A stretch of 64,000 bases of DNA from Leuctra nigra (Eukaryota > Arthropoda > Insecta > Plecoptera > Leuctridae), in NCBI GenBank assembly GCA_934045905.1, contig OW203763.1, positions 44,479,941 through 44,543,940 on the forward strand, written 5' to 3'. Below the pieces are notes generated by a model that worked only from the letters and a program-made list of their open reading frames with translations, was not told the origin of the DNA and did not search any database. Positions within the stretch are counted from its first letter, which is position 1, and every line of letters begins with the position of its first letter. Both the position numbers and the translations under genes were made by a program. Positions 34,089 through 45,839 of this stretch are shown here, one piece after another.

Positions 34089-34621
34089 ATGAAGCGAACG
34101 AACACTCCGAGTCCAGGAAGGCGAGTGAGGCCGTGCGACCATTCATATATGCTAAAGAGTGCTAGGACAGGAAACACAACACACACCGAAGGAGACATGG
34201 AACCAAACACCGAAAGAGACATCTATCTACGCATTGCAGCAGGCATCGATGAACAAGAATTGGACCCGATATCTGTCCTTGTAGGCTCTGACTTACAAAC
34301 AAAGGTAGAGGCATTAGAGAAAGAGCTCCTAAAAAGGGCTTCCATAATTAGGACCCTGACGTAAAAAAGTTCGAACATTAGTTGTTCAGAATTTAAAAAA
34401 AAAGGAGCGAAGCAAATAAAATTTGGTAATGTAACAGACATTTTTAACAAAGAACCAAGCTCTATCTCTAAATATAAGTACAACAAGAGAGTTTGTATGG
34501 TCAAACGACACTGTGAAAACAGCACTGCAATTGAAGTTTGCATGTGGTTCAACTGGATATGAGGAGCTTCTCCGACAGAAAGAACCCCTGCCATCTCTAC
34601 GGACCCTTCGCAGGAAGTTAC
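34089..34621 (+). pseudogene. P-element-like (THAP9-type) transposase fragment
   Basis: The segment 34438-34621 reads in one frame through TREFVWSNDTVKTALQLKF then ACGSTGYEELLRQKEPLPSL and RTLRRKL. The pattern aL.lk.aCG..GYe.Ll....PLPS.RTLrr.l is a conserved block of P-superfamily transposases, between the THAP/coiled-coil region and the RNase H domain. Upstream (34197-34364) an acidic stretch (ERDIYLRIAAGIDEQELDP) and a Lys/Glu-rich helix (LQTKVEALEKELLKRA) could be the preceding coiled coil, although stops separate the two. The block ends exactly where the gypsy pol sequence begins, so one element broke the other. A THAP exon that could belong to a related element is at 52.1 kb. Confidence 0.55.
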
Positions 34622-35366
34622 AAGGCAAAAGGTCCAAAAGTGTGTCTTCTTGGTGCCATCGGTGGAGTACCTGGGGCATATCATCGATGCCAAGAAAATC
34701 CACATGACCCCAGAAAGGGTTAGAGCAATACAGGAGGCACCTGTTCCAGAAAACGCACCCCAGTTGGGACATTACCTGGGAATACTGAAGTTTTGTCAGC
34801 GATTTCTACCCATGTGGTCTTCGGTTGTGAAACCTCTGTATAACTTGAAGGAGGAAAATTGGAAATGGTCCACCGAAGCTGATGCGGCATTCCGGGCCAG
34901 CAAACGGTTACTTTGCGACAAAGTTCTTGTGCCAGTACTCTCCATTGTGTCCGAAAGGAGGGAGGAACGGCCAGTAGCCTTCGCATCACGAGTGTTGTCC
35001 AAGGCAGAACAGTATTATGCCGCTAACGAGAAAGAAGCGCTAGCCATTGTGTTACCTGTGAAGAAATTCCATAAATACCTGTAAATACCAACTTTTTGCT
35101 TGTCACAGACCATCAACACACACCACACAACCATCAGACAACCATTTTCGGATCGAATAAAGGATTCCCGGTACTGGCGGCAGCGAGGCTTTAGCGTTGG
35201 GCTGTGATCATGGGAGCATACCGATACGAAATAAAATATCAGAAGGGCAAGGACAATGTTCTTGCCGATGCCCTGTCACGTCTTCCATTACCCCAAGAAG
35301 AGGAAAGGAGAGAGATAAATTATTTTTCGCCGATAGACGATTTTCCCTTGGATGCACACGATATTC

Positions 35367-35742
35367 GCCGGGCGCGTGTTTACAAACCTAAGTCGGCTCC
35401 AACGCTTGCAATCTATATCGCGCCGTGATTGGTCGAAATATTATACGTATTTCGTAGTCAGTGTGGTCAGCGCATCGGCTTGCGGTGCTAGGGGTCGCCG
35501 GTTCGATTCCGGCAGGGTTCTCACATTTTTATTTTGACATTTTCACAAGTTTTAATTTTGCCTACCAAAGAGTTATTTTTTTAAGTTGCCCAGCTTTAAT
35601 TCTCGCCAGTTCGAATTTGTGTACCCATAGAGAGTTTTATTCCTTAGGTTGCCCAGTAAAACGTATGCGCATCCAGCGTGTACGCTGGTATACAGTACCA
35701 GCGTTGGAGCAAACTTAGGATTGTAAAGTCGCTGCCCGGGCG
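35367..35742. mobile_element. hAT-like MITE in gypsy pol, with internal tRNA-like sequence
   Basis: Unit 35375-35734 has inverted ends (TTACAAACCTAAGTCGGCTC on the left; right end inverse TTACAATCCTAAG) and 8-bp flanks GCCGGGCG and CCCGGGCG, one mismatch apart. Skipping the unit and one flank keeps the gypsy reading frame, which confirms the borders. A tRNA-like A/B box region sits in the middle. Confidence 0.75.
35455..35527 (+). other. tRNA-like pol III promoter region (SINE-like)
   Basis: TGGTCAGCGCATCGG fits an A box, and GCCGGTTCGATTCCGGC is a perfect T-arm with a canonical B box (GGTTCGATTCC), about 45 bp apart. No acceptor stem can be closed, so it is a tRNA-derived sequence and not a tRNA gene. 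Confidence 0.6.
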
Positions 35743-36552
35743 ACACAGAAGGACCGAATCCTGAAGCAGGTTCTACAACTGACCCGTTCATGGTGGCCTT
35801 CCCATATGGCCGAAGAGCAAATTGAGACCATATTTCAACAAACGAGAAGAGCTGTCCACGAATCAAGATTGCCTAACATGGGGGGAACGGGTAGTGATAC
35901 TTGAAGCGTTTAGAGAAAAAGTGCTTCAATTATTACATGAAAACTATCCAAGGGTCAGTAGAGCTAAAATGCTAGCACGACAGTACGTATGGTGGCTGGG
36001 CATTGACGGGGAGCTAGAAGACTGGGGGCAGCAATGCGAGATCTGTCAGAAGACGTTACCCGCCACTACACCCGAGCCCCTAGCTCAGTGGCCATGGGCT
36101 GCCAGGACGTGGCAGCGAATTCACTTGGACTTCGCGATTCAAGACGGAGTAACATTCCTAGAGTTATATGACGTGCACTCCAAGTGGCTAGAGGCAAGAA
36201 TAATGAACTCAACCACTGCAGAGAAGACTATCGAACAGCTGAGATTCATTTTCTCCATATTGGGGTTACCGGAGTCCATCGTCACGGACAATGGACCGCC
36301 GTTTGCATCGGAAGAATTCCGTACATTCTGCGATCAGAACGAAATAGAACTGCTTCACAGTCCACCTAGGCATGCTCAGTCAAACGGAACGGCAGAAAAG
36401 GCAGTGCAGATACTGAAGAGAGCCCTGTTGAAATCCGTACTGGAGGACAAAAAATCCAGACAGAACCGAACGGTATCCCACCGACTAGCGAATTTTCTCT
36501 TCTCCTACAGAATTACTCCGCACACTGATAGCAAACATTCCCCAGCAGACCC

Positions 36553-36690
36553 CAGAATTGGAAGTACCCCCTCCTGTCCCAGTCCTTGCACCTGTGGTGG
36601 ATACACTGTCCCATGAATTCCTAACCGTTCTGTTGTCTCTGGTTTTCCGATCTGCATATTTGAGAAACTCGTTACGGCCGCCTTGCACTC
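36553..36690 (+). pseudogene. Fragment related to the 54.8-kb zinc-knuckle protein
   Basis: After a proline-rich run (EVPPPVPVLAPVV) the frame reads TLSHEFLTVLLSLVFRSAYL then RNSLRPPC. This lines up with TLSREFISNLLTLVLQSTII then RNEIRLTPP in the frame at 54782-55303, also preceded by prolines. About half of 25 positions are identical. It is therefore a remnant of the same uncharacterised family, lying next to gypsy pol. Confidence 0.5.
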
Positions 36691-36780
36691 AAACAGCTAT
36701 TATTGGTGGGCTAATATTTACCTGGTGTTATATAAGGATTTATCTGCAAGTTAAGCCATATTCTCGCTTGTAACCGTCCC

Positions 36781-38250
36781 GCCAAACCACAAAAGCAATC
36801 ACAATCACTCGATAAATATTAGGTTGACAGCCATTCTGTGTTACGGGTGTGACACGTCTGCTAAAGATGCATCTCCCAGTGTCATAGGTTTTATTTAAAT
36901 TTTTCCTAGTAGCAAATATTGATATGGTATATTACATCGAATAGGTAATAATACAAAATGGGTCTGTTCATTTTAATTTGTAAAACTTCTTTTTCATAAA
37001 GTATTTTGTTTTTAATTTTATTGATTATTTTTTAATTAAATTGGATATAAGTAACACTCTGTTACTTAAAGGGGGGCAACGGTCAGAAATTAAAATTTTA
37101 CCATAATTAAACATCAAACTATTAATATCTGTAAGACATATGAGAATGTACCAATCCGGTTGTGATAACGAGAGAGCAGCAAATCGAAAAACGTGATTTT
37201 AATCGAAAGTATGCAAATAATTTTAGTCCCATAAGAAATAAGCTGGACGCAAAATGTCTATTGGGAACGTAGGAGAACCAAAATAGATAGAAATAAAAGG
37301 AGCTCTGCTACATATAAATAGGAGTGTTTTCTTCATTTTATCTCTTTTAAAACTTTCTGTGAATTGAACCGTTTAGCTGCAAATAAATATAAAAACAAAT
37401 CGTTACTGTTTTATACACCAAGAAGGTCCCATATTTTTTGTACAGAAGGTACATTCCTGCACGTCTCACTCCCACTCACTGTAACTGGATCCAAATTGTT
37501 TATACTAAGCGCTTGCTGACACTTGAAATAGTAATACAATGGCCATAAACTTAACAATTTCATGCATCATCATAACACAACACATTAAATATTACAGTCT
37601 GTTCAAAGAATGTTGATACCATAAGACAAATCTCATGTGAACTAATATGCAATACAGTCAATAATTATTATTAATTATTACAAGTCCGCTGGCACATTTG
37701 CACTTATCAATTATCTATAAACATGACAAGATGAAATGATGGTAATTTTTCATATTCTGACTGTTGTCGCCCTTTAAAACAGTCTGTATACTCTATAAAC
37801 AATAAAATAATGATTATTTATGAAATATTTAAGCTTACGATAATATTATCCCCCAAAAAATAAGTTCCGAGGAAATATTGTTTCGAGCTATGCGGGCTAG
37901 ACTGTTTTCTCAGTGACTTTAAACTTTTTACATCTTCATCTATCAGGTCACATTTAGTTGTCACAATATCAGTGACGTTCCGTTAGTAATTTAGGCCCTA
38001 GATTTTGTATACCGGGCATATTTCTCCCTCAGTTATCACTTGTATTCTCCTTAACGTTATCTCGGGCTAAGACAATTCATTAGTAGTTCTGATTTGCACA
38101 TAGAGATAGAGTATAGAGAGAATGGTATAGAGACATGGTATAGACATGACATGGCCTATGGTATAGGCACATGGTATAGAGAGCGTTAGCTGTCATAGGA
38201 GCACCCTAACCCACACTAATGCATAATGCTCACACGGACACGGCGATATT
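36781..38250. other. AT-rich intergenic DNA, no gene seen
   Basis: No supported coding or repeat structure apart from short direct repeats (ATGGTATAGA, 38127-38180). Confidence 0.5.
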
Positions 38251-38398
38251 AGATGTCACTTGTGTTTGTTAAACTGCACTCGACGGACCTCGCCTTGTAC
38301 CCCTTTAGCCATCACCCAGTGTGTATGTGTTCTTTGCGGTTACTTTTCTCCCTGCCTGTCTTGTGATTTATTGTGCTTCTTTGTGATTATTTCTACAA

Positions 38399-38665
38399 CG
38401 ACCAGCTATTCTTTTCTGAATTCGACAACGGATATTATTTGCTCTACGCTTACTTTACGCACCAAGACGACCAGCTTTTCTTTTCTGAATTCGACAACGG
38501 ATATTATTTGCTCTACGCTTACTTTACGCCCCAAGACGACCAGCTTTTCTTTTCTGAATTCGACAACGGATATTATTTGCTCTACGCTTACTTTACGCCC
38601 GAAGACAACCAGCTTTTCTTTTCTGAATTCGACAACGGATATCATTTGCATGGTATGTACAATAA
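38399..38665. repeat. 69-bp minisatellite, nearly four copies
   Basis: Units start at about 38401, 38470, 38539 and 38608, each opening ACCAGCT(A/T)TTCTTTTCTGA and differing at only a few bases. The period is divisible by three, so open frames run through it in two plus frames and one minus frame. The longest (38260-38907, 215 codons) begins with a hydrophobic, Cys-rich stretch. I see no evidence that any of these is a gene. Confidence 0.9.
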
Positions 38666-38909
38666 TATTATTCCTGTTTTTTGTCTGTCAGTTCCAGACC
38701 ATTTTTTTCACTATGTGTAGACGAAGTGCATTGTGGAAAGTGTTTGGATTTGAGGTGAACATTATGAGCGACATTGCTAAATTGTTAATGCAGACAATGT
38801 TATGCTTTACAGGATATATTCCGGCAACAAGTCCAATAAAAACACAAATTTTCAACTGGATTTGCGACACATTTTTTTCATTAAATTGTTCCCTTTTACA
38901 TAAATAAAT

Positions 38910-40100
38910 GTTTGTGACTTGTGACGAGATTGGTGAGATGGTAAGTTTGCACTTTTAATTCCCCTACCTTTTTAATACAAATTATGTTTAAATTTTCATT
39001 ATTTTTCGAAATTTCCACTACCATTCGATAGAAATAATTTTTTTTACGTCCACTGAGCTATTTCACTTCTTGATCAGAGGTCAATTATAGGAGCTATTAG
39101 ACATCTTTAGCGCCAGACACCTGCGTGATTGCCGCCGCTGGCTTGTGTGACTCATTTCCCTCTAGACGCGCAACTGTTTGCTGACACTGATTTCTAAACC
39201 CTTCTAGCCGCGGATCAAATCAAGAATTTTAGTAATCATTACTTATTTGTCATCAATTCGAAACCAACTAATCGAGATTTCTTACCTTTGCCCTGTGACC
39301 TGGTCCGGAGTCGAACCACAGAACCTTTCTTACAAATTAGCTTCAAGAACGTCAAGTTTTACTAGCCTAGGCTCGCAGTTTTACACCTCATTATTGTAAA
39401 TGGTTTCGATCTTCATCATTCATATCGCATCAATTATTGCCCGTAGTTTTATCCTGTGATCTAGCTCTATATTCAGGTGCCCCGCGTATTATCTTTTGCG
39501 AGTAGACAAGTCTAGTTGCAATTTGTAGCGGACTCGACGCCTTGACAGGTTCAAGGCCATCCGCCTACATATTTTACTCAAGCTGGACGACGCTCTGCGT
39601 TTCACGTCAAATGAAGAACCGAGCACATGCATTCTTTCGTTTACCACACACCAATGGACCTAAAGATCAGAATTCCTTAAATTCTACGTTTATTCGTCTA
39701 TCACAAGCTATTTCCTATGTTCTTTAGTGACAACAAAGAGAGACCTTGCAAATCACGTCATTATTTTTACGTCTACAAACTCATTATTTGGTCTATACAG
39801 TCACGTGTGCAAGCCAGCGGCCGTGCTGACCGTTTTTACATTCAATTAAACACGTACTTGACCATTGCATTTCGCTGGGTTCAAAGATTTAATTTTATTA
39901 CGGTGAGTAAGCCTGCGTTTGTTCAACTCGATTTCCGTTATTATTAACTAACAATTTTCCCTGCGGAGGGTAATTATACTTTGGGTTGGCACTTTCGAGA
40001 GGAACTTTTTACATTTTAGCACAAGTAACTTGACCCAACCGAATGGTTTAATTTAATTTAATTATTAATTCTTTAGGTATCCAGGACCATATTTGGTCAC
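38910..40100. other. Intergenic, no gene seen
   Basis: No motif-bearing frame. At 39298-39330 a reverse-strand B-box-like GGTTCGACTCCGG occurs without a convincing A box. Confidence 0.45.
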
Positions 40101-40101
40101 A

Positions 40102-40497
40102 TCATGTTGATATGATTTTCAACGTCCTGCACTGCCCTTTTCGTTCGCGGTAAAAGAACTTGAGTTTTCCACAGGCGGCAATAGAGATCATTTCATACCA
40201 ATGCTGACAATACCTCCTGGTGTTATATCTTCCACTAAATATTGCCAACATGTTCATCTTTGCGTCTTGCGGAGTTTTAAAAGGCATTCCATGCATACCC
40301 GTTTCCTTTTGTTCAGTGTTGATTTTTATGTCATTGTTGTATGTATTAAGTAATACAAGTGCATATTGCTTAAAGGCGACACATTTCAACCCTTCATTAA
40401 ATTTTGCATTATTTTCTTTTTCAACTTTCTTCTCAAGTATATACATTGCCAGGCGTCCCAGACTGGAAAAATAGAAAAAGGTTTCAACAAGCTTCAC
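40102..40497 (-). other. 131-codon minus-strand open frame of unknown identity
   Basis: The frame reads with normal-looking amino-acid composition (Lys, Asn and Tyr rich, Cys scattered: CVAFKQYALVLLNTYNNDI, YCQHWYEMISIAACGKL). It continues upstream on the same strand as short broken pieces to about 41190. It could be a decayed gene or element ORF. I recognise no domain, signal peptide or membrane segment, and no ATG starts it cleanly. Confidence 0.3.
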
Positions 40498-40499
40498 CG

Positions 40500-41810
40500 G
40501 GCCTTTACAAATGCATCAATAATAGATTGTTAATCCTAATACGCCACCTTTCATTGTTTTTGCTTTTTATACAATATTATTTTCATGTTTTCAAAGTGAC
40601 AGGTGATGATTTTCGACTTTTGGGTTTTTCAATTACTTTGTTGACGTCATATTTCTCATTATGAGCTCCGTTCGTCACCACTTGACAAAGATATGTAACC
40701 TTACCTATTGCCAATATATCTTCGTTTAAAGCCAAAGGAATCCTGTATTTAGAATTACCAACCTTCTATCTGGCAACAGAGATCTTTACAAACATGAGAT
40801 ATCACGGTGATATCAAGAGAGCCGTTTTCAGAATATGTATTGCGCAACAGATTTTCCCAATTCTTTTCATAAATTCTACAGTTTATCTTCATTTCTAGAG
40901 CAATATAAACTTATGCGATTCTACGTTTGTCATCAGCCGTTACACTCTTTACATTACTAATGATCACCTGTCTCATGCCAACGAAGGAGAAATGTTTCAT
41001 CCCCCTCTCTGCCGGTTGAATGTTGGCAATAATACGTCAATTATGCCTACATCACAGTGCTTCGCGACTCAGTCAAATTTCTTCATATATATTTTACCAA
41101 AAGCAAGTCATCTAATTATCAATGAAATACTTTGTGGTCAGAGTATGGCCTTGTTAGTACAATCGGTTTTATACAATTTATATGGCAAATTTTGAAAATG
41201 GTTCCGTTGGCTAGCCTTTCCTCATCACAACTTTTCCTTTGCATCCACTTTCTTTTCATTTAAATTAACTATACAATCCTCTAAACTTACAATTAGATTT
41301 CGGTTATAAATAATAACAAGACATCAATTGATTTCTATCGTACCCTTTTGTCCACAAACATCTCTAATTGGTTGCCATTTTCTTTCTTTTTTTATTATTG
41401 CCAAGTAACCTTCCCGTCATTAACCTACCTTTAAGTCCCCAAAATTCGCTCTCACTTCTTTACACTGGTTAATCTTGCCCCATTATTGCGTTGTCATTTT
41501 ATTTATCTATTGCTGTTTACCTGCTAATTTATGAATACAAGTTTCAATTCATTTCGGTTCCAAGACCAATAACTTCCTATCCGTAGATCTTTTCAAGCTA
41601 ATTACATTATGCCATATGATAACCAAGTTTGACCTCGTGTTTTGGTTTCCGCTTGTTTGGGCTCTCTCAAAAACACTTAGGGTAATACGTGATATGTTCT
41701 GCTCTAGACAAGAAATTCCCAATAAAATAATTTCTGAGGATGATGAACCAAACTACATAAGCACTAAGCGACCAGCCAATCACAGAACTGGAATAACCTA
41801 CTGACGGATA
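40500..41810. other. Intergenic, possible decayed coding on the minus strand
   Basis: Short minus-strand stretches without stops (for example near 41000-41190) hint at old coding sequence continuous with the 40.1-40.5 kb frame. No motif can be named. Confidence 0.3.
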
Positions 41811-42123
41811 TCCAAGGCCCACGCTAAATTAAAAAGACGAAATTTTTCACTCCTTTGAGGTACGGATCATGAAATAGTACCTTCTGAGCGGAAAATGTAA
41901 CCTTTTGAGCAAAAATTAATCTAACTGAGTTAAATATTTCGCTCTTCTGAAGGGGCGAATATATTCAGTTCTTTTTAGTATTGTTTTATCGCTCCCTCGT
42001 ATTTCCAATCCAAAAAGTGTGCTTAAGTGATCTTGAAAGAACTGATTTATTTTCACATCTTTGGAGACTCGTCATTGAACAGTACTTGTTGAGCGGTATA
42101 TAGAACGTTTTTGAGCGGTACCC

Positions 42124-43390
42124 GTACAGAAAATACTGGTATCACACACTTATCACTCCGGTATCACACTAGTATTATTTGCCAATTTTTCGTATCACAG
42201 TGGTATTTCATAGGTATCCACACGTATTATCTAAAATTTCGTATCCACATTATTGTATCATCATGGCATCACATAGATATCATCACCTATCATATACATA
42301 TCACATTCATCGTCCCAGATGATACCAAAGTGATGTATGTATCATCATGTATCACGTACCTATCATCACCTATCATCTACATTTCAGACTGAACGTCGTT
42401 GATGGTACTAAAGTGATACATGTATCATCACGTATCACACACCTATCATCATCTATCATACACATATCAGACTGAACGTCGTTGATGGTACCAAAGTGAT
42501 ACATGCATCATCATGTATCACGTACCTATCATCACCTATCATCTACATTTCAGACTGAACGTCGTTGATGGTACCAAAGTGATACATGCATCATCATGTA
42601 TCACATACCTATCATCACCTATCATCTACATATCAGCACGAGCGTCGTTGATGATACCTCTTTGAGTATGAACCCCTGATACCTAAAGACTAAAGTGATG
42701 CATGTTCGCGCGCGCTCGCTGGTCAAATGGCTTATTTCACCCTCCAACCTGTATTCGCAGCGTGGAGCAGTGGTTACAGCGGCAGCGTGCTAATTCGACG
42801 ACCCGAGTTCGATTCCAGCTTACTTCATATAAATTGTATATCATGTACTAATTGCAATGTCTTCTATCACACAGTACACATTATCTGCTTGCACAAAACT
42901 GGATATATTTTTCAATTTTGATCACTATAATACTTGTTTTTAATACTGCAACATGAACTAGTAGCGCTCCCGTAGCTAATTTTGGAACTAGAGTGATGCC
43001 AATTAGGTGGTTGATACGTGATGATAGGTATGTGATGCCAATGATGATAGGTGGTTGATATGTGTGTGATTCTTCTAAGCGTATTGATGATAGCTGAGTG
43101 ATACGTGATGATAGGTGTGTGATACCATGATGATATTCTAGTGATACGTGATGATAGGTATATGATGTGATTGATGATAGGTAAGTGATACTTGACGGTA
43201 GGAGTGTGATGCTTATGATGATAGGTAGGTGATGCCAATGTGATACGTGATGATACGTATCACTTACCTATCATCAATCTCGTATCATTTTGACACAAAT
43301 AATACCAGCTTGATACCAGTTCGGGGATATGTATGTGATATCACGATGATGATACGAGTGGGATACGACTGGGATTCGTAACATTTCAAC
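42124..43390. repeat. Foldback with 83-bp tandem array and tRNA-like centre
   Basis: Five tandem 83-bp units begin at about 42311, 42394, 42477, 42560 and 42643 (CGTCGTTGATGGTACCAAAG, then repeated TATCATCACC). The right half (42960-43300) carries diverged inverse motifs (GTGATACGTGATGATAGGTA). Outer segments pair too: GGTATCACACTAGTATTATTTG at 42160 with its inverse near 43295-43316. A tRNA-like sequence sits at the centre. The right edge runs directly into the first preserved exon of the SAMD3-like gene. Confidence 0.75.
42757..42835 (+). other. tRNA-like sequence inside the foldback
   Basis: GTGGAGCAGTGGTTACAGCG resembles a D-arm/A box, and GAGTTCGATTCC a B box, 34 bp further on. Acceptor and T-stems do not close fully, so it is a tRNA-derived (SINE head-like) sequence. 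Confidence 0.5.
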
Positions 43391-45838
43391 ATCCCGTGAA
43401 AGAAAACCGAGATGTAATCAGAACTGAAATGAAGAGAACATTCAAATTTCGACGAAACAGCATAGAATCCAATGAAAGTCAGACAATAACATCAATACTT
43501 AAGACATACCCGCGACTTGCCTCCTACATTGGAGACGTGGTATGTACAACGTATAATAATATAGATATTTGCAGAGAATGATGAAGTGTATACAGTAATT
43601 GATTGATTGTCTTATACATAAGTATTGAAATTTCAGATCAATAACGAATTTCAAATGATGGAACCCAAGGCTTCGTCTGGTTTGGAACGTATTACAGAAG
43701 TTTATACTCAGATAATTTTGAAATATTGTGCAATGTTTAAGCCTCTACTCTTGATGGACGCACAGCGACTCACTGATGGTAAGTTGTTTATTTCCCCTAT
43801 TTTATATGTGCTTGGATCAGAGTTGGAGCGAAGAGGTGACAGTCCTCTCGGCCCTTTCCTAAATCTAGGTTTCAATAATGGTCATTACTAATTCAGTTAA
43901 TACATTTCACAAATAGGTTTATAGGTATACAGGCATAGATTGCATGCATACACGTATAGATTGCCCAACACCCTGGTAGTTTTGCTAAGATCTTGAGAAT
44001 GGCAAATCCCACAATCGTCGTAAGAAAATAACTGATTTTTTTGTTACAATCACTCAAAATCCAAAATTACAGCACATTTTCTAAGTGACTAATTAATTCT
44101 TATTCATATTTTTTCACAGTTATCAATTTCATTTTTTTTTTAATATCTGCAAGCATGTAATTACGGTCAACTAATTCTTTTCGATTATCAAAATCCATAT
44201 CAATATTTATTTTTCACAGATCACATGAGGGCATTAGTGCTAATACCTATCCTGTTGGGTGCAAATAACGTTGCGGTGAAGGGAAGGAAGAGTGGCATTC
44301 TGCATTCGCCGGAGTTGCTGCAATTTGTGAAGGTGTGTATAATTACCTACCCTATGTACAATTTTTGGTCCCACTTTGTAACACCAAGTTTGTACGGACC
44401 CACAATGACCCCACCCAGATTTTAGGTCTGAATATTCTTACATGGAATGGATTTTATGTTACAGATATGTAGGGTGGGGTCAATAAATTCCTCAGTGAGG
44501 AGCACAATTTATCAAAATTTTGAATCTGATTTAAGTGGCAAAAAATTTAATGGGCTTTAATAATATAAATAAATAAATAGTTTTTAATACTTTTGATAAC
44601 TGTTGATTAAGTATAAGATTTCTGTATTAAGAATTTTGAAATAGCAACATAACTGACGTCACACCATGTCACACCGTTTGAGCTAGGGATTGACTTTGTA
44701 GGTATGTATAAAGACCTACATGAGTGCTTTGCAGACTGGAATTTTAACAAAATCCTCCGATCAGTTAAAATTTAAAAAAATACATGATTGGCTGAAAAAT
44801 CATAATGTTTCCAGGGGCGTTACTTCAGATTTCGGCCCCCCCCCCCGCAGGATATTTTTCAGGGGCCCCCTACTTTTTAAATTGCCTATAGGTACCGTAA
44901 AAATCTTTAATATTTGCATCTTTTTGTGTTAATTTTTATATAATACTTTATGACACTGTTTCATTTAACGTTAATCCATCTGTGTATTTTTGTAGTATAG
45001 TAATATGTAAGAGTAGAAGGTCAAACATATAACTTCAGGTCCGATTTGGGTCTGGGGGAAGACCGAACAACAAATCGCGGGTCCGGGCCGTGCAGGCCTG
45101 GAAAAAATTTGAATTTTACAAACTAATTTAGGGCATTTTAACGCGATTTAAACACAAATTATTGTCGATTTGATAATTTAAATTCGTTACTTGACTTCTA
45201 TTTTAATAATTATCGATATTTTTTCTTTTTATGGTATCCATTCATCCAATTTTTTGGGCCCCCCTAAACCCTGCCCCCCCCCCCCCCCCCCCCTCCCCCG
45301 CAACTGCGGGGGCTGCAACATCGAAGTCAGCGAATGTCAGTGAGCGCCAGTGAATGTTCCGATCAAGTTGAAGTTTCATTCCCAAATCTAGTATAATGAT
45401 TTAAACTTTAAAGTATATAGAGGTGGTGCAACACACCGTGTAATGGTTATAACAACTTAGAGCTGAGAAATATAATTGCTTTATTCTGGAACTCTTTTTT
45501 ATTCTAGATCGGATGTGACATCCAGGCGATGATTGAGGCAGCAACACAGAGTGGGGTGAAAGCGAGGCCCTCGTTATACTCACTAGGCCTCGGTGAAAGC
45601 CACACACATTCAGCCATACATCGTGTGTTCTGGCACTCCCGAATCCGGTCGTTTCTTCGTCGTGTTGGATCGAATGGCCCTTGATGTGGGTACGTCCTTC
45701 TTAAACGCATTCGACATACTCTTCAAATCCCATTACGTTTTCAATGTCAAGTATTCGCCACGTTTCGCAAGATTCTACAACTTCATACAAATATGCGTCT
45801 ACAACTTACATGGTAGTCTCTTAACATCCGTCTCTTAA
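43390..45838 (+). pseudogene. SAMD3-like family protein, C-terminal four exons
   Basis: Four exons join in phase at GT-AG introns: about 43390-43539, 43637-43778, 44220-44332 and 45508-45838. They read EMKRTFKFRRNSIESN with ILKTYPRLASYIGDV, then ITEVYTQIILKYCAMFKPLL, then MRALVLIPILLGANNVAVKG, and finally HIQPYIVCSGTPESGRFFVV with AFDILFKSHYVFNVKYSP and FYNFIQICVYNL. This is the C-terminal architecture of an uncharacterised family, multicopy in fish and arthropods (SAMD3-like), whose biochemical role is unknown. The first exon is cut by the foldback on its left. The last exon is put out of frame by a 29-bp insertion plus its 8-bp duplication at 45564-45600. Candidate N-terminal exons of the same family lie at 28.9-30.2 kb on the same strand. 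Confidence 0.6.
45556..45600. mobile_element. 29-bp insertion with 8-bp target duplication in an exon
   Basis: GTGAAAGC occurs at 45556-45563 and 45593-45600. Between them is a 29-bp segment starting GAGGCC and ending GGCCTCG, a short inverted repeat. Without the 37 extra bases the exon reads on in frame into the conserved C-terminal block, so this is a true insertion. Confidence 0.75.
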
Positions 45839-45839
45839 C

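Larger units (their letters stand above)
34622..36552 (+). pseudogene. Ty3/gypsy pol fragment: RT end, RNase H, integrase
   Basis: Order is RT thumb (SVEYLGHIIDAKKIHMTPE near 34655), connection/RNase H (WKWSTEADAAFRASKRLL, then PVAFASRVLSKAEQYYAANE), and the RNase H end (KYQKGKDNVLADALSRLP near 35224). After a MITE comes integrase (35742-36552). The integrase zinc finger reads LHENYPRVSRAKML...CEICQ, with Tyr in place of the second His of HHCC. The DDE core shows HLDFAIQ, IVTDNGPPFASEEF and SNGTAEKAVQ. Frameshifts occur near 35085 and 35825 and the frame degrades after SYRITPHTDSKHSP. The RT catalytic core, gag, protease and both LTRs are missing. This belongs with the K02A2.6/Mag-like gypsy group by motif. 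It is a dead fragment. Confidence 0.85.

Noticed and set aside
38260..38907. 215-codon frame as a secreted or membrane protein
   Set aside because: Most of its length is the 69-bp minisatellite, which is open in other frames as well; no start context or splice evidence.
39298..39330. Reverse-strand B-box-like sequence
   Set aside because: No A box at the right distance and no cloverleaf can be drawn.
40102..41195. Endogenous viral gene on the minus strand
   Set aside because: The open frame is coding-like, but no viral motif could be named, so no viral origin is claimed.
42727..42921. 64-codon open frame over the tRNA-like region at 42.7 kb
   Set aside because: It overlaps the tRNA-derived sequence and has no protein motif.
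44811..45320. hAT-type element starting CAGGGGCG at 44813
   Set aside because: The left end looks right, but no matching inverted right end or 8-bp duplication could be found.
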